NCBI RefSeq assembly: GCF_007004095.1 | Contig: NZ_VHJK01000002.1 | Coordinates: forward strand, 186,001 to 250,000 | Direction of reading: 5' to 3' | DNA: 64,000 bases | Origin: Erythrobacter insulae | GTDB taxonomy: Bacteria > Pseudomonadota > Alphaproteobacteria > Sphingomonadales > Sphingomonadaceae | Part shown: piece after piece, positions 1 to 7,203 of the stretch | Layout: each line of letters begins with the position of its first letter | How positions within the stretch are numbered: the first letter of the stretch is position 1 | Notes under the pieces: generated by a model | The model's input: the letters and a program-made list of their open reading frames with translations, nothing else | The model's database searches: none | What the model was told of the DNA's origin: nothing | Position numbers and translations under genes: made by a program

Positions 1-320
1 GCCGGTGCCGGTGCCGGTGCCGAAGCAGGCTCTTGCGGTGCCTCTTCACCTTCATCTGACGCTTCGTCTGATACTTCGCCTTCGACTTCAACGACAAGCA
101 ACATCGCACCAACCGAAATGGTATCGCCAACTTCCCCGGCGACTTCGATCACTTTGCCGTCAACTGGGCTCTCGATATCGATCGTTGCCTTATCGGTCAT
201 CACGTCGACCAAATGCTGGTCTTCGGATACAATATCGCCGACCTTGACCTGCCATTCGACGATCTCCGCCTCGGCAACGCCCTCGCCCACATCGGGCATG
301 TTGAAAGTGAACTTAGCCAT
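1..320 (-). CDS. bkdB: Branched-chain 2-oxoacid dehydrogenase E2 (lipoamide acyltransferase), N-terminal part
   Basis: The gene runs off the left edge and only 106 codons are visible, starting at the ATG at 320. The first 75 or so residues form a biotinyl/lipoyl domain: the start reads MAKFTFNMPDVGEGVAE and the lipoylation site is the Lys in MTDKATIDI (K44). An acidic stretch and then an Ala-Pro linker encoded by repeated GGTGCC units follow. E2 proteins of this family carry acyl groups from E1 to CoA on a swinging lipoyl arm. The E1alpha and E1beta genes lie directly upstream on the same strand, which favours the branched-chain complex over the pyruvate or 2-oxoglutarate complexes. The catalytic domain lies outside the window, so the substrate class rests on the neighbours. 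Confidence 0.9.
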   Translation of the reverse strand, partial: MAKFTFNMPDVGEGVAEAEIVEWQVKVGDIVSEDQHLVDVMTDKATIDIESPVDGKVIEVAGEVGDTISVGAMLLVVEVEGEVSDEASDEGEEAPQEPASAPAPAP

Positions 321-427
321 ATTTCAAACTATCCTTCGACCTGCGATCGCTCGCTTCGATTGTGTAGGACCTGGGTGACAAAAACGGAATGTGTCATCCG
401 GTGCCTACAGGCTCAATCCATTGTTAT

Positions 428-447
428 TTTTGGAAAATCTTCCAAAA
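428..447. promoter_or_regulatory. Inverted repeat upstream of the E2 gene, possible operator
   Basis: A perfect inverted repeat with 8-base arms, TTTTGGAA and TTCCAAAA, is separated by AATC. It lies in the 232-base gap between the E1beta stop and the E2 start, about 108 bases upstream of the E2 ATG. Neither orientation has a T-run of terminator type beyond the AT-rich arms. It could be an operator or part of a promoter for separate E2 expression. No regulator can be named from the sequence. Confidence 0.35.
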
Positions 448-552
448 TCGCTGCTTGACACTTGTCCAACTTCCTTTGGTATTTGCGGGCTGGTTCATCA
501 TCATTTCAATGCCATGAAACCGCGCGCGTAGGAAAGTTGGTCATGCCATACG

Positions 553-1611
553 TTAGTCTTTCAAAATCTTGTCGATTGCCTCGCCAATGCGAACTGGACC
601 GGGGAAATATGCCCATTCGAGGCTATGCGGATACGGCGTATCGAACCCGGTCACCCGTTCCACTGCGGCTTCGAGGTGGTAAAAGCACCGCTCTGTTACG
701 AGCGCGGAAAGCTCTGCGCCGAATCCCGATGTTCGGGTGGCCTCGTGCACCACAAGGCAACGTCCGGTCTTTTTAACCGACGCCTCGATTGCGTCTATAT
801 CGAGCGGAACAAGCGTGCGCAGATCGAGAATATCGGCATCAATGCCTTTCTCGCGGCAAACCGCCTCGGCCACATGAACCATCGTGCCGTAGGTAAGCAC
901 TGTCAGCTCTTCGCCTTCACGCACCTGACGCGCTTTACCCAGCGGGATCTTGTAATACCCCTCCGGCACGATGCTGGCCTCGTGTTTCTTCCACGGCTCT
1001 ACCGGCTTGTCATAATAGCCTGAAAACGGGCCGTTATAGATCCGCTTAGGCTCAAAAAAGATCACCGGATCATTGTCTTCGATGCAGGAAATCAACAGCC
1101 CCTTTGCATCGTAAGGCGTGGCGGGAATGACCGTTTTCAAGCCTGAAACGTGAGTGAAGATGCTTTCGGGTGATTGCGAGTGCGTTTGCCCGCCGAAAAT
1201 GCCGCCACCAAAGGGGGAGCGCACCGTCATCGGCGCGATATATTCCGTTGCGGACCGGTATCGCAGACGGGCTGCTTCGGATATCAACTGGTCAAGACCG
1301 GGATAGATGTAATCGGCAAACTGGATTTCAGGGACAGGGCGAAGGCCATACGCGCCCATCCCCACCGCCGCGCCGATGATCCCGCATTCGTTGATCGGGG
1401 TATCGAACACGCGGGTCTTGCCGTGTTTTTCCTGAAGCCCGGCTGTGCAGCGGAACACACCGCCAAAATAACCGACATCCTCGCCCATCACCACGACATT
1501 ATCGTCCCGCTCAAGCATCACATCGAGAGCTTCGTTGATCGCCTCGATCATGTTGATCCGGCGTTCCCCACCCGTTTCACCGGTCGGTTTTGGTTTGGTC
1601 TGGGTGCTCAT
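553..1611 (-). CDS. bkdA2: Branched-chain 2-oxoacid dehydrogenase E1 component, beta subunit
   Basis: This 352-residue protein is the E1beta subunit, which with E1alpha binds thiamine diphosphate and decarboxylates branched-chain 2-oxoacids. The family signature GEDVGYFGGVFRCT lies near residues 43-56, followed by the transketolase-like pyrimidine-binding fold and the C-terminal transketolase domain (HEATRTSGFGAE). The reading frame is open 75 bases further upstream, but the ATG at 1611 is chosen because it overlaps the E1alpha stop as ATGA, indicating translational coupling. A 232-base gap separates it from the E2 gene downstream. Length is normal for the family. Confidence 0.93.
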   Translation of the reverse strand: MSTQTKPKPTGETGGERRINMIEAINEALDVMLERDDNVVVMGEDVGYFGGVFRCTAGLQEKHGKTRVFDTPINECGIIGAAVGMGAYGLRPVPEIQFADYIYPGLDQLISEAARLRYRSATEYIAPMTVRSPFGGGIFGGQTHSQSPESIFTHVSGLKTVIPATPYDAKGLLISCIEDNDPVIFFEPKRIYNGPFSGYYDKPVEPWKKHEASIVPEGYYKIPLGKARQVREGEELTVLTYGTMVHVAEAVCREKGIDADILDLRTLVPLDIDAIEASVKKTGRCLVVHEATRTSGFGAELSALVTERCFYHLEAAVERVTGFDTPYPHSLEWAYFPGPVRIGEAIDKILKD

Positions 1612-2912
1612 TGATCGGGCCTTTCCGAACCGAATTTCGCAATCCGTTCGCTGGTCGCCTGCTTGGCCTGTTCTTCGAGATGCCATGGCAATTCTTCGAA
1701 CACGTCTTCGAACATGGTGTGGAACGGATGGTGCATTCCGTGGCCAAGGATACCGTTCTTTTCAGCCTCCTTGGTCGTCGCCTTCACTTCTTCCGCACAT
1801 TTGAGGTCCATCGCCTGTTGGCGATCTTCATCCCATTCACCGATTTCGATCAGGTGGTTTTTCAAACGCATTACCGGATCGCCCAGCGGCCATTCCTCGC
1901 GCTCCTGCGCAGAACGGTAGCCGGAGGGGTCATCGGAGGTTGAGTGACCTTCGGCGCGGTAGGTGAAGTATTCGATCAGGGTCGGCCCCTGATTGGCGCG
2001 GGCGCGATTGGCGGCCCATTGCTGCGCCGCGAAACACGCCAGCGCATCGTTGCCATCCACGCGCAGCCCGGCAAGCCCATATCCCAGCGCTCGCGCGGCA
2101 AAGGTGGTTCGTTCAGCGCCCGCAAAACCAGAGAAGCTGGAAATCGCCCACTGATTGTTGATAACATTGAGGATAACCGGTGCATTATACACCGTTGCAA
2201 AGGTGCAGGCGCTGTGGAAATCGCCTTCCGCTGTGGAGCCTTCGCCAACCCATGTTGCCGCGATCCGGCTGTCGCCCTTGATCGCGCTGGCCATGGCCCA
2301 CCCAACCGCCTGCGGAGTTTGGGTCGCAAGGTTGCCTGAGATGCTGAAAAAACTGTGCTCGCGGCTCGAATACATGATCGGCAGCTGCCGGCCTTTTAAT
2401 TTGTCACCTCTGTTCGAATAGATCTGATTGATCATCTCTATCAAAGGGTAACCGCGCGCGATCAGGATGCCTTGCTGACGGTATGACGGAAAAACCATAT
2501 CGTCACTGGCAAGCGCCATCGAAGCGGCAACGCTGGTCGCCTCTTCACCGGTGCATTTCATGTAGAATGACGTTTTACCCTGACGCTGTCCGCGGAACAT
2601 GCGCTCATCAAAGGCGCGGACCATCGCCATATGGCCGAGCATGATCCGCAAGGTGTCAGGGTCCAGTTTCGGGTCCCACGGGCCATACGCTTTGTTATCA
2701 TCACCAAGCACGCGGACAAGACCATAGGCCAGGTCTTTCATGTCGGCTGGCGCGGTGCCTTCATCCGGGCGTGGTTGATCACCGGCCTTGCCGATATCGA
2801 TGTCGGCGAAGTTTACCGGACCGCCCGGGCGCGAGCGCGGCTCCGGCACGTGCAGCGCAAGTGCGGGCCGGTTGTCTCCGGTATGCGGCTTTTTATCGGC
2901 CTGATCGGCCAT
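1608..2912 (-). CDS. bkdA1: Branched-chain 2-oxoacid dehydrogenase E1 component, alpha subunit
   Basis: This 434-residue protein is the thiamine-diphosphate-binding E1alpha subunit. The ThDP/metal motif is visible as GEGSTAEGDFH followed after about 25 residues by NNQWAIS. The conserved phosphorylation-loop-like segment RAEGHSTSDDPS and the substrate-entry segment YMKCTGEEA are also present. The ATG at 2912 is preceded by GGGAGAG at a spacing of 7, which favours it over an in-frame ATG 33 bases upstream. The N-terminal 40 residues are polar and probably disordered. It is first in the operon E1alpha-E1beta-E2; thyA lies 142 bases upstream on the same strand with no visible terminator between. 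Confidence 0.93.
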   Translation of the reverse strand: MADQADKKPHTGDNRPALALHVPEPRSRPGGPVNFADIDIGKAGDQPRPDEGTAPADMKDLAYGLVRVLGDDNKAYGPWDPKLDPDTLRIMLGHMAMVRAFDERMFRGQRQGKTSFYMKCTGEEATSVAASMALASDDMVFPSYRQQGILIARGYPLIEMINQIYSNRGDKLKGRQLPIMYSSREHSFFSISGNLATQTPQAVGWAMASAIKGDSRIAATWVGEGSTAEGDFHSACTFATVYNAPVILNVINNQWAISSFSGFAGAERTTFAARALGYGLAGLRVDGNDALACFAAQQWAANRARANQGPTLIEYFTYRAEGHSTSDDPSGYRSAQEREEWPLGDPVMRLKNHLIEIGEWDEDRQQAMDLKCAEEVKATTKEAEKNGILGHGMHHPFHTMFEDVFEELPWHLEEQAKQATSERIAKFGSERPDQ

Positions 2913-3054
2913 AATTGTGCTCTCCCGTAAAGAGTCCGTTTGCACAGGAGAAATGCGTAGATCCGTCGGGCCGTTCCCGGCCGGATCAATGCTGCTCCCA
3001 ATGCGTCTGAATCGGCGCGTATGTCAGCATTTCGGCGCGGTCAAGCGGCGCAGA

Positions 3055-3996
3055 TCAGACCGCAACAGGTGCCTTGATCGGGGCCTGCGGCGCGTAATCA
3101 TGCACCACAAAATCATCGATTTTGTAATCGAAAATTGTTTCAGGCTTTCGGGAGATTTCGAGAGTTGGGCTTCCGCAAGGCGTTCGGCCCAGCTGTTCGG
3201 TGATCAGATCTTCGTGATTGAGATACAGGTGAACATCACCGCCCATCCACACCAGCTCGCCCGGCTCCAGCCCAACTTGCTGCGCCATCATTCGCACCAA
3301 CAGCGCCGCTGACCACAGGTTGAACGGCAGGCCCAGCGCCACGTCACAGCTGCGCTGATACAGCATGCAATTCAAGCGGCCTTCTGCAACGTGAAACTGA
3401 TAGGTCTTGTGACATGGCGGCAATGCCATCCGGTCAAGCTCGGCGACATTCCACCCTTCGATGATATGGCGGCGGCTGCCGGGATTGTTGCGCAGACTAT
3501 CAATGACCTCGGCAACCTGATTGATGCCTTCACCGCGCTCGTAAAGCCCATCTTTGCGATATCGGTAAGTCGGCCAATCCACCCATTGCTTGCCATAGAC
3601 CGGCCCCAGATCGCCCCAACGCGCGGCAAAAGCCTCGTCATCGGCAATGCGCTGGACAAATTCGTCAAGCGAGACATCATCGCCGCTTTCTTTGACATAG
3701 CGGGCGTGCGGCCATTCATTCCAGATTTTCACCCCTTGCAGCACCAGTGGCCGGATATTCGTCTCTCCGGTAAGGAACCACAGCATTTCGCGCGTTGCTG
3801 TTTTCCAGTACACCCGCTTTGTCGTGAGCAAAGGCATGGCGCCATCCGCGAGATCATAACGCAGCATCGCCCCTGCAATCGAGCGTGTGCCGATACCGGT
3901 CCGATCGACCCGCTGGCTGCCGGTCTCCCAAATCTGCTGCATCAGATCGAGATATTGCTGTTCAGGATGAATTTCGTGAATCGCTGCGCTTTTCAT
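3055..3996 (-). CDS. thyA: Thymidylate synthase
   Basis: Thymidylate synthase methylates dUMP to dTMP with methylene-tetrahydrofolate. The catalytic cysteine is C195 in LPPCHKTYQFHV, followed by the RSCDVALGLPFN segment that positions dUMP and by GDVHLYLNH. The N-terminal RTGIGTRS loop (residues 32-39) supplies the phosphate-binding arginine. At 313 residues it is about 50 longer than the E. coli enzyme. The extra material lies in the small domain around residues 100-155, as in long-form enzymes such as that of Lactobacillus casei. A folate gene in the same window, folE, is far away and not linked. Confidence 0.96.
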   Translation of the reverse strand: MKSAAIHEIHPEQQYLDLMQQIWETGSQRVDRTGIGTRSIAGAMLRYDLADGAMPLLTTKRVYWKTATREMLWFLTGETNIRPLVLQGVKIWNEWPHARYVKESGDDVSLDEFVQRIADDEAFAARWGDLGPVYGKQWVDWPTYRYRKDGLYERGEGINQVAEVIDSLRNNPGSRRHIIEGWNVAELDRMALPPCHKTYQFHVAEGRLNCMLYQRSCDVALGLPFNLWSAALLVRMMAQQVGLEPGELVWMGGDVHLYLNHEDLITEQLGRTPCGSPTLEISRKPETIFDYKIDDFVVHDYAPQAPIKAPVAV

Positions 3997-4067
3997 AGGC
4001 GAAAGCTATAGGCGGCATTTGGCCGCTTGCCACCCTGCCCGCTTTCACATTTCAACACATGCAGCGA

Positions 4068-4523
4068 TCAAACGATTGCCTCTGCCACAAAACCAAGCGC
4101 GATCGTCAGCACGCCTAGCCCGACCGACAATTGCACCCGCAGCCGCATGAAATCGTTCGCTGCAAAGTTCAGCTTTCGATCAATCGCGGGCGACATCAGG
4201 ATAAATCCGCCCAGATACATCAGCGCAGGCCCCGGCCAGTCCCAACCGAAACTCCACGGCAAAAACAGCGCAACGGCGATCAAACTGGGCATCACCGCCA
4301 CCAGATACGATCCTGCGCCTGCTTTGCCGCTTGCTATCGCCTGCCCCCACCAGACCCCGCCGAGAAAGCTGAAAATCGCCGCTGCATAGGCAAACCCGCC
4401 TGCAAGCGCGGTGAAGGCATATTCATGGCCTGTCGCAGCCAGCGTGAGGCAGATGATTTGCGGCAACAACCCGGCATAGCCAAGCCAGCGCGCGGCGGGA
4501 GTGAGTGAAGATGTTCCGTCCAT
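4068..4523 (-). CDS. DUF3429 family inner-membrane protein
   Basis: This 151-residue protein is mostly hydrophobic, with about four or five membrane segments. The family-typical stretch FLGGVWWGQAIASG lies at residues 52-65. DUF3429 proteins are widespread in proteobacteria and have no established function. The gene is divergent from the SDR gene at 4601 with 77 bases between them, and lies 71 bases from the thyA start, with which it could be co-transcribed. The start at 4523 is the only good candidate. The family call is from memory of the signature. Confidence 0.75.
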   Translation of the reverse strand: MDGTSSLTPAARWLGYAGLLPQIICLTLAATGHEYAFTALAGGFAYAAAIFSFLGGVWWGQAIASGKAGAGSYLVAVMPSLIAVALFLPWSFGWDWPGPALMYLGGFILMSPAIDRKLNFAANDFMRLRVQLSVGLGVLTIALGFVAEAIV

Positions 4524-4600
4524 GCCAGCCCAATCATCAGAAGCCGCTCGCGGTTCCCGCTGGCTTGCGAGATCGCGCGCTTTACGCCACGAAAGCAGGC

Positions 4601-5374
4601 ATGGAACTGTTTGATCTATCGGGCCGTGTGGCGGTCATCACCGGCGGCAATGGCGGCCTTGGCCTCGGCATGGCGCGCGGGTTAGTCAAAGCGGGCGCGA
4701 ATGTCGCGATCTGGGCGCGCAATAACACCAAGAATGCCCGGGCGATGCTCGAATTGCGCTCAATCGGCACAGGCGAAATCAAAGCTCTGCAATGCGACGT
4801 GACCGACGAAACGCAGATCGAATCCGCGATGGCCGCAACTTTGGCTGCATTTGGCAGGATTGATGCGTGTTTTGCCAATGCCGGGATTTCGGGCGCGGGC
4901 ACGGCCATTCCCGACATCACGCAAAGCGGCTGGGACAACACGATGGCCGTGAACGCTCGCGGTCCTGCGCTGGTGTACAAACATGTGTCGCGCCACATGA
5001 TTGAACGAGCGCAGAATGGCGATGCAGGAGGAAAACTGATCGCGACCTCTTCTGATCAGTCGATCATGGGGGTGAACCGGTCATCCGATTACGCCGCGTC
5101 AAAGGCAGCGCTCAACGGGCTTACTCGCGGCGCGGCTTTCGAGCTTGCCCGGTATAAAATCACTGCCAACGCCTTGTTGTTCGGGTTTTACGAGACGGAC
5201 ATCACCGCGAAAGCCGACCCCAAATTCGCCGCGTGGATGGAAAAACGCATCCCGCTTCGGCGCTCAGGCGATCACACCGGTCTCGAAGGGCTCGCTGTCT
5301 TCTGGGCCTCATCGCACAGCGATTACATCACCGGGCAAAGCCTGCCAGTTGATGGCGGACTGTCAATCAGCTGA
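4601..5374 (+). CDS. Short-chain dehydrogenase/reductase (SDR)
   Basis: This 257-residue protein is a classical SDR. The cofactor loop TGGNGGLG is at residues 14-21, followed by the NAG motif (CFANAGISGAG) and the catalytic YAASK. The C-terminus SDYITGQSLPVDGG is typical of the FabG-like branch. The ATG at 4601 is preceded by AGCAGG and places the Rossmann motif at the usual distance, so an in-frame ATG 96 bases upstream is discounted. The substrate cannot be deduced. A possible antisense promoter lies just past its stop (5384-5408, minus strand). Confidence 0.85.
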   Translation: MELFDLSGRVAVITGGNGGLGLGMARGLVKAGANVAIWARNNTKNARAMLELRSIGTGEIKALQCDVTDETQIESAMAATLAAFGRIDACFANAGISGAGTAIPDITQSGWDNTMAVNARGPALVYKHVSRHMIERAQNGDAGGKLIATSSDQSIMGVNRSSDYAASKAALNGLTRGAAFELARYKITANALLFGFYETDITAKADPKFAAWMEKRIPLRRSGDHTGLEGLAVFWASSHSDYITGQSLPVDGGLSIS

Positions 5375-5383
5375 CCGTGCCCT

Positions 5384-5408
5384 AACGCACAGGCAAGCTA
5401 TTGGTTCC
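5384..5408 (-). promoter_or_regulatory. Candidate EcfG promoter, minus strand, antisense to the SDR gene
   Basis: On the minus strand GGAAC (5408 to 5404) is followed by a 16-base spacer and CGTT (5387 to 5384), which matches the alphaproteobacterial EcfG consensus GGAAC-N16/17-CGTT. No gene starts downstream on this strand; a transcript would run antisense into the SDR gene at 4601-5374. It may be a chance by-product of the palindromic -35 region it shares with the plus-strand promoter. Confidence 0.35.
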
Positions 5409-5420
5409 AAATAGTTTTCT

Positions 5421-5446
5421 GGAACATTTCGGCCTGGATAACCGTT
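5421..5446 (+). promoter_or_regulatory. Candidate EcfG (general stress response) promoter upstream of the YqaE gene
   Basis: GGAAC at 5421-5425 and CGTT at 5443-5446 are separated by 17 bases, an exact match to the EcfG-type promoter GGAAC-N16/17-CGTT known from alphaproteobacterial general stress regulons. The expected start would be around 5452, giving a leader of about 55 bases before the ATG at 5507. The gene behind it encodes a Pmp3/YqaE peptide, a family often stress-induced, which supports the call. Confidence 0.65.
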
Positions 5447-5506
5447 AATTGGTTGAATGTCGGCGCGACTGATCGCCCGCAAATACCAGTTTCAAGGAAT
5501 ACCGAA

Positions 5507-5689
5507 ATGATCGAATTTATCACAGTCATCGCGACCGTTCTTTTGCCGCCGCTTGGCGTGGCCATGAAAAAAGGTCTCACATCTGATTTCTGGATCAATC
5601 TGATCCTGACGCTGCTGTTCTTCGTCCCCGGTCTGATCCACGCCGTATACGTCAATTACGTGTCAGGCGAAGCGCGCTCACTCGCGTAA
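5507..5689 (+). CDS. YqaE/Pmp3 family membrane peptide
   Basis: This 60-residue protein matches the Pmp3/YqaE (UPF0057) family: two hydrophobic segments around LLPPLGVAMKKG and FWINLILTLLFFVPGLIHAVYV. Family members are small inner-membrane proteolipids; the yeast Pmp3 affects membrane potential and several bacterial members are stress-induced. The ATG at 5507 has AAGGA ten bases upstream, so the in-frame extension to 5453 is discounted. A candidate EcfG promoter lies at 5421-5446 and a terminator follows at 5730-5755, so it is probably a single-gene transcript. Confidence 0.88.
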   Translation: MIEFITVIATVLLPPLGVAMKKGLTSDFWINLILTLLFFVPGLIHAVYVNYVSGEARSLA

Positions 5690-5729
5690 CCGCATACACA
5701 AAAATTCACTCGGCGATTACCGAGAGGCG

Positions 5730-5755
5730 AAGGCCCGGACCTGGTTCCGGGCTTT
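5730..5755 (+). terminator. Rho-independent terminator after the YqaE gene
   Basis: Arms GCCCGGA (5733-5739) and TCCGGGC (5746-5752) pair around a six-base loop. Extending the stem pairs AAG with TTT, including one G-T pair. A short T-run follows. It lies 41 bases after the stop at 5689. Confidence 0.75.
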
Positions 5756-5844
5756 CGTCGTGCTGGCGGCGTATTCAGGCGGGATCATTCCGCCGGTCTC
5801 ACCGTTACATAGGCAAGCAGTCAATTGAGGCGCATTGAGATCCA

Positions 5845-7203
5845 ATGAACGACGACAAGAACGATAAATCTCGCGAACGCGCCGTCCCGTCTGGCCGCGT
5901 TTCGCGCTTTGCCAGTTTCGGCAGGCTCGCCAGCGGCGTTGCCGGCGGCATGGTTGCCGAAGGCGCGCGGCGACTGGCGAAGGGCGAAGGTATTTCGGCG
6001 CGCGACCTGATGCTGACCCCCGGCAATGTTCAACGCATGACAGATCGTCTCTCGCATTTGCGCGGTGCGGCGATGAAGATGGGCCAGATGATCAGCATGG
6101 ATTCGGGCGATTTCCTGCCAAAGGAACTTGCCGATATTCTCGCGACGCTGCGCGATCAGGCAAACTTTATGCCGGCACGACAACTGGATACGGTGCTCAG
6201 GTCAGAATGGGGGGCCGATTGGCGTAAGCAGTTCCGTTGGTTCAACCCCCGGCCCATCGCCGCAGCCTCCATCGGCCAGGTGCATAAGGCGCTGACGCGA
6301 GATGGCGAAGAACTGGCCATCAAGGTGCAATATCCGGGCATCGCGGAAAGCATCGACAGTGATGTCGATAATGTCATGACCCTGCTGAAAGTGGCTGGAT
6401 TTGCCCCGCCTGAACTGGAAATCGATGCGCTGCTGGCAGAGGCGAAAAAACAGCTTCACGAAGAAGCCGATTATCGCCGCGAAGGCGCGCAGATGGAGCT
6501 GTATCGGGAAAAGCTGAAAGGCGTACCGGGCTTTGTTGTGCCAAAACTCCATGACGGTCTAACGCGGGATCGCATTCTGGCGATGAGTTTCGAAGAAGGC
6601 GTCAGCATCGAAGAGCTGGAGCATGAAACCGAGGCGCGCCGCGATGAAACGATGGCCCGCCTGATGGAGCTTGTAGCGCGGGAATTGTTCGATTTCGGTG
6701 TCATGCAGACCGATCCGAACTTTGCCAATTTCCGTTATCGGCCCAGCACAGGCGAAATCGTGCTGCTTGATTTTGGCGCCTGCCGTGATGTCGATCCCGA
6801 TGTTTCAAACGGCTATCGCAAAATGTTGATCGCAGGCCTTAAAGGAAACCGCGAGGAAGTACTCCAAGCGACCATTGAATCCGGTTTCATGATGCCAATC
6901 GTCGCCGAAAAACACCCGGAACGGGTGAACCGCATGATCGATATTGTCATCAATGAAATGCGCGAAGACAAGCCGTTTGATTTCGGTGACCGCGCCTTTA
7001 TCCCGCTGCTGCGCGATGAAGGTCTGGCAATTGCGCAGGACAAGGATACGTGGGCGTTTCCGCCTGTCGAAACCCTGTTCGTCCAACGCAAGGTCAGCGG
7101 CACCGCGCTGCTTGGCGCGCGATTGAAAGCGCAGGTCAATATTCGCCGCATGACCGAGGACGTGCTTGGATCGACCAAACCCCTCCCGGCCAAGGCCGCT
7201 TAA
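5845..7203 (+). CDS. ABC1/UbiB/AarF family atypical kinase
   Basis: This 452-residue protein belongs to the ABC1 atypical kinase family (COQ8/UbiB). The defining KxGQ motif appears as KMGQM at residues 78-82. The Ala-rich loop segment AAASIGQVHKA, the lysine in LAIKVQYPG and the metal-binding LLDFGACRDVD follow in order. Family members support ubiquinone biosynthesis or lipid homeostasis. It is not next to ubiE or ubiJ, and it lacks an obvious C-terminal membrane pair, so the name ubiB is not assigned. Its stop overlaps the convergent DUF885 gene stop within TTAA. Confidence 0.85.
   Translation: MNDDKNDKSRERAVPSGRVSRFASFGRLASGVAGGMVAEGARRLAKGEGISARDLMLTPGNVQRMTDRLSHLRGAAMKMGQMISMDSGDFLPKELADILATLRDQANFMPARQLDTVLRSEWGADWRKQFRWFNPRPIAAASIGQVHKALTRDGEELAIKVQYPGIAESIDSDVDNVMTLLKVAGFAPPELEIDALLAEAKKQLHEEADYRREGAQMELYREKLKGVPGFVVPKLHDGLTRDRILAMSFEEGVSIEELEHETEARRDETMARLMELVARELFDFGVMQTDPNFANFRYRPSTGEIVLLDFGACRDVDPDVSNGYRKMLIAGLKGNREEVLQATIESGFMMPIVAEKHPERVNRMIDIVINEMREDKPFDFGDRAFIPLLRDEGLAIAQDKDTWAFPPVETLFVQRKVSGTALLGARLKAQVNIRRMTEDVLGSTKPLPAKAA

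Noticed and set aside
1..30. GGTGCC tandem units at the left edge
   Set aside because: They encode the Ala-Pro linker of the E2 protein on the other strand, which is normally repetitive.
455..478. TTGACA with a possible -10 on the plus strand
   Set aside because: The spacing is right but the -10 (GGTATT) is poor and no gene follows on that strand.
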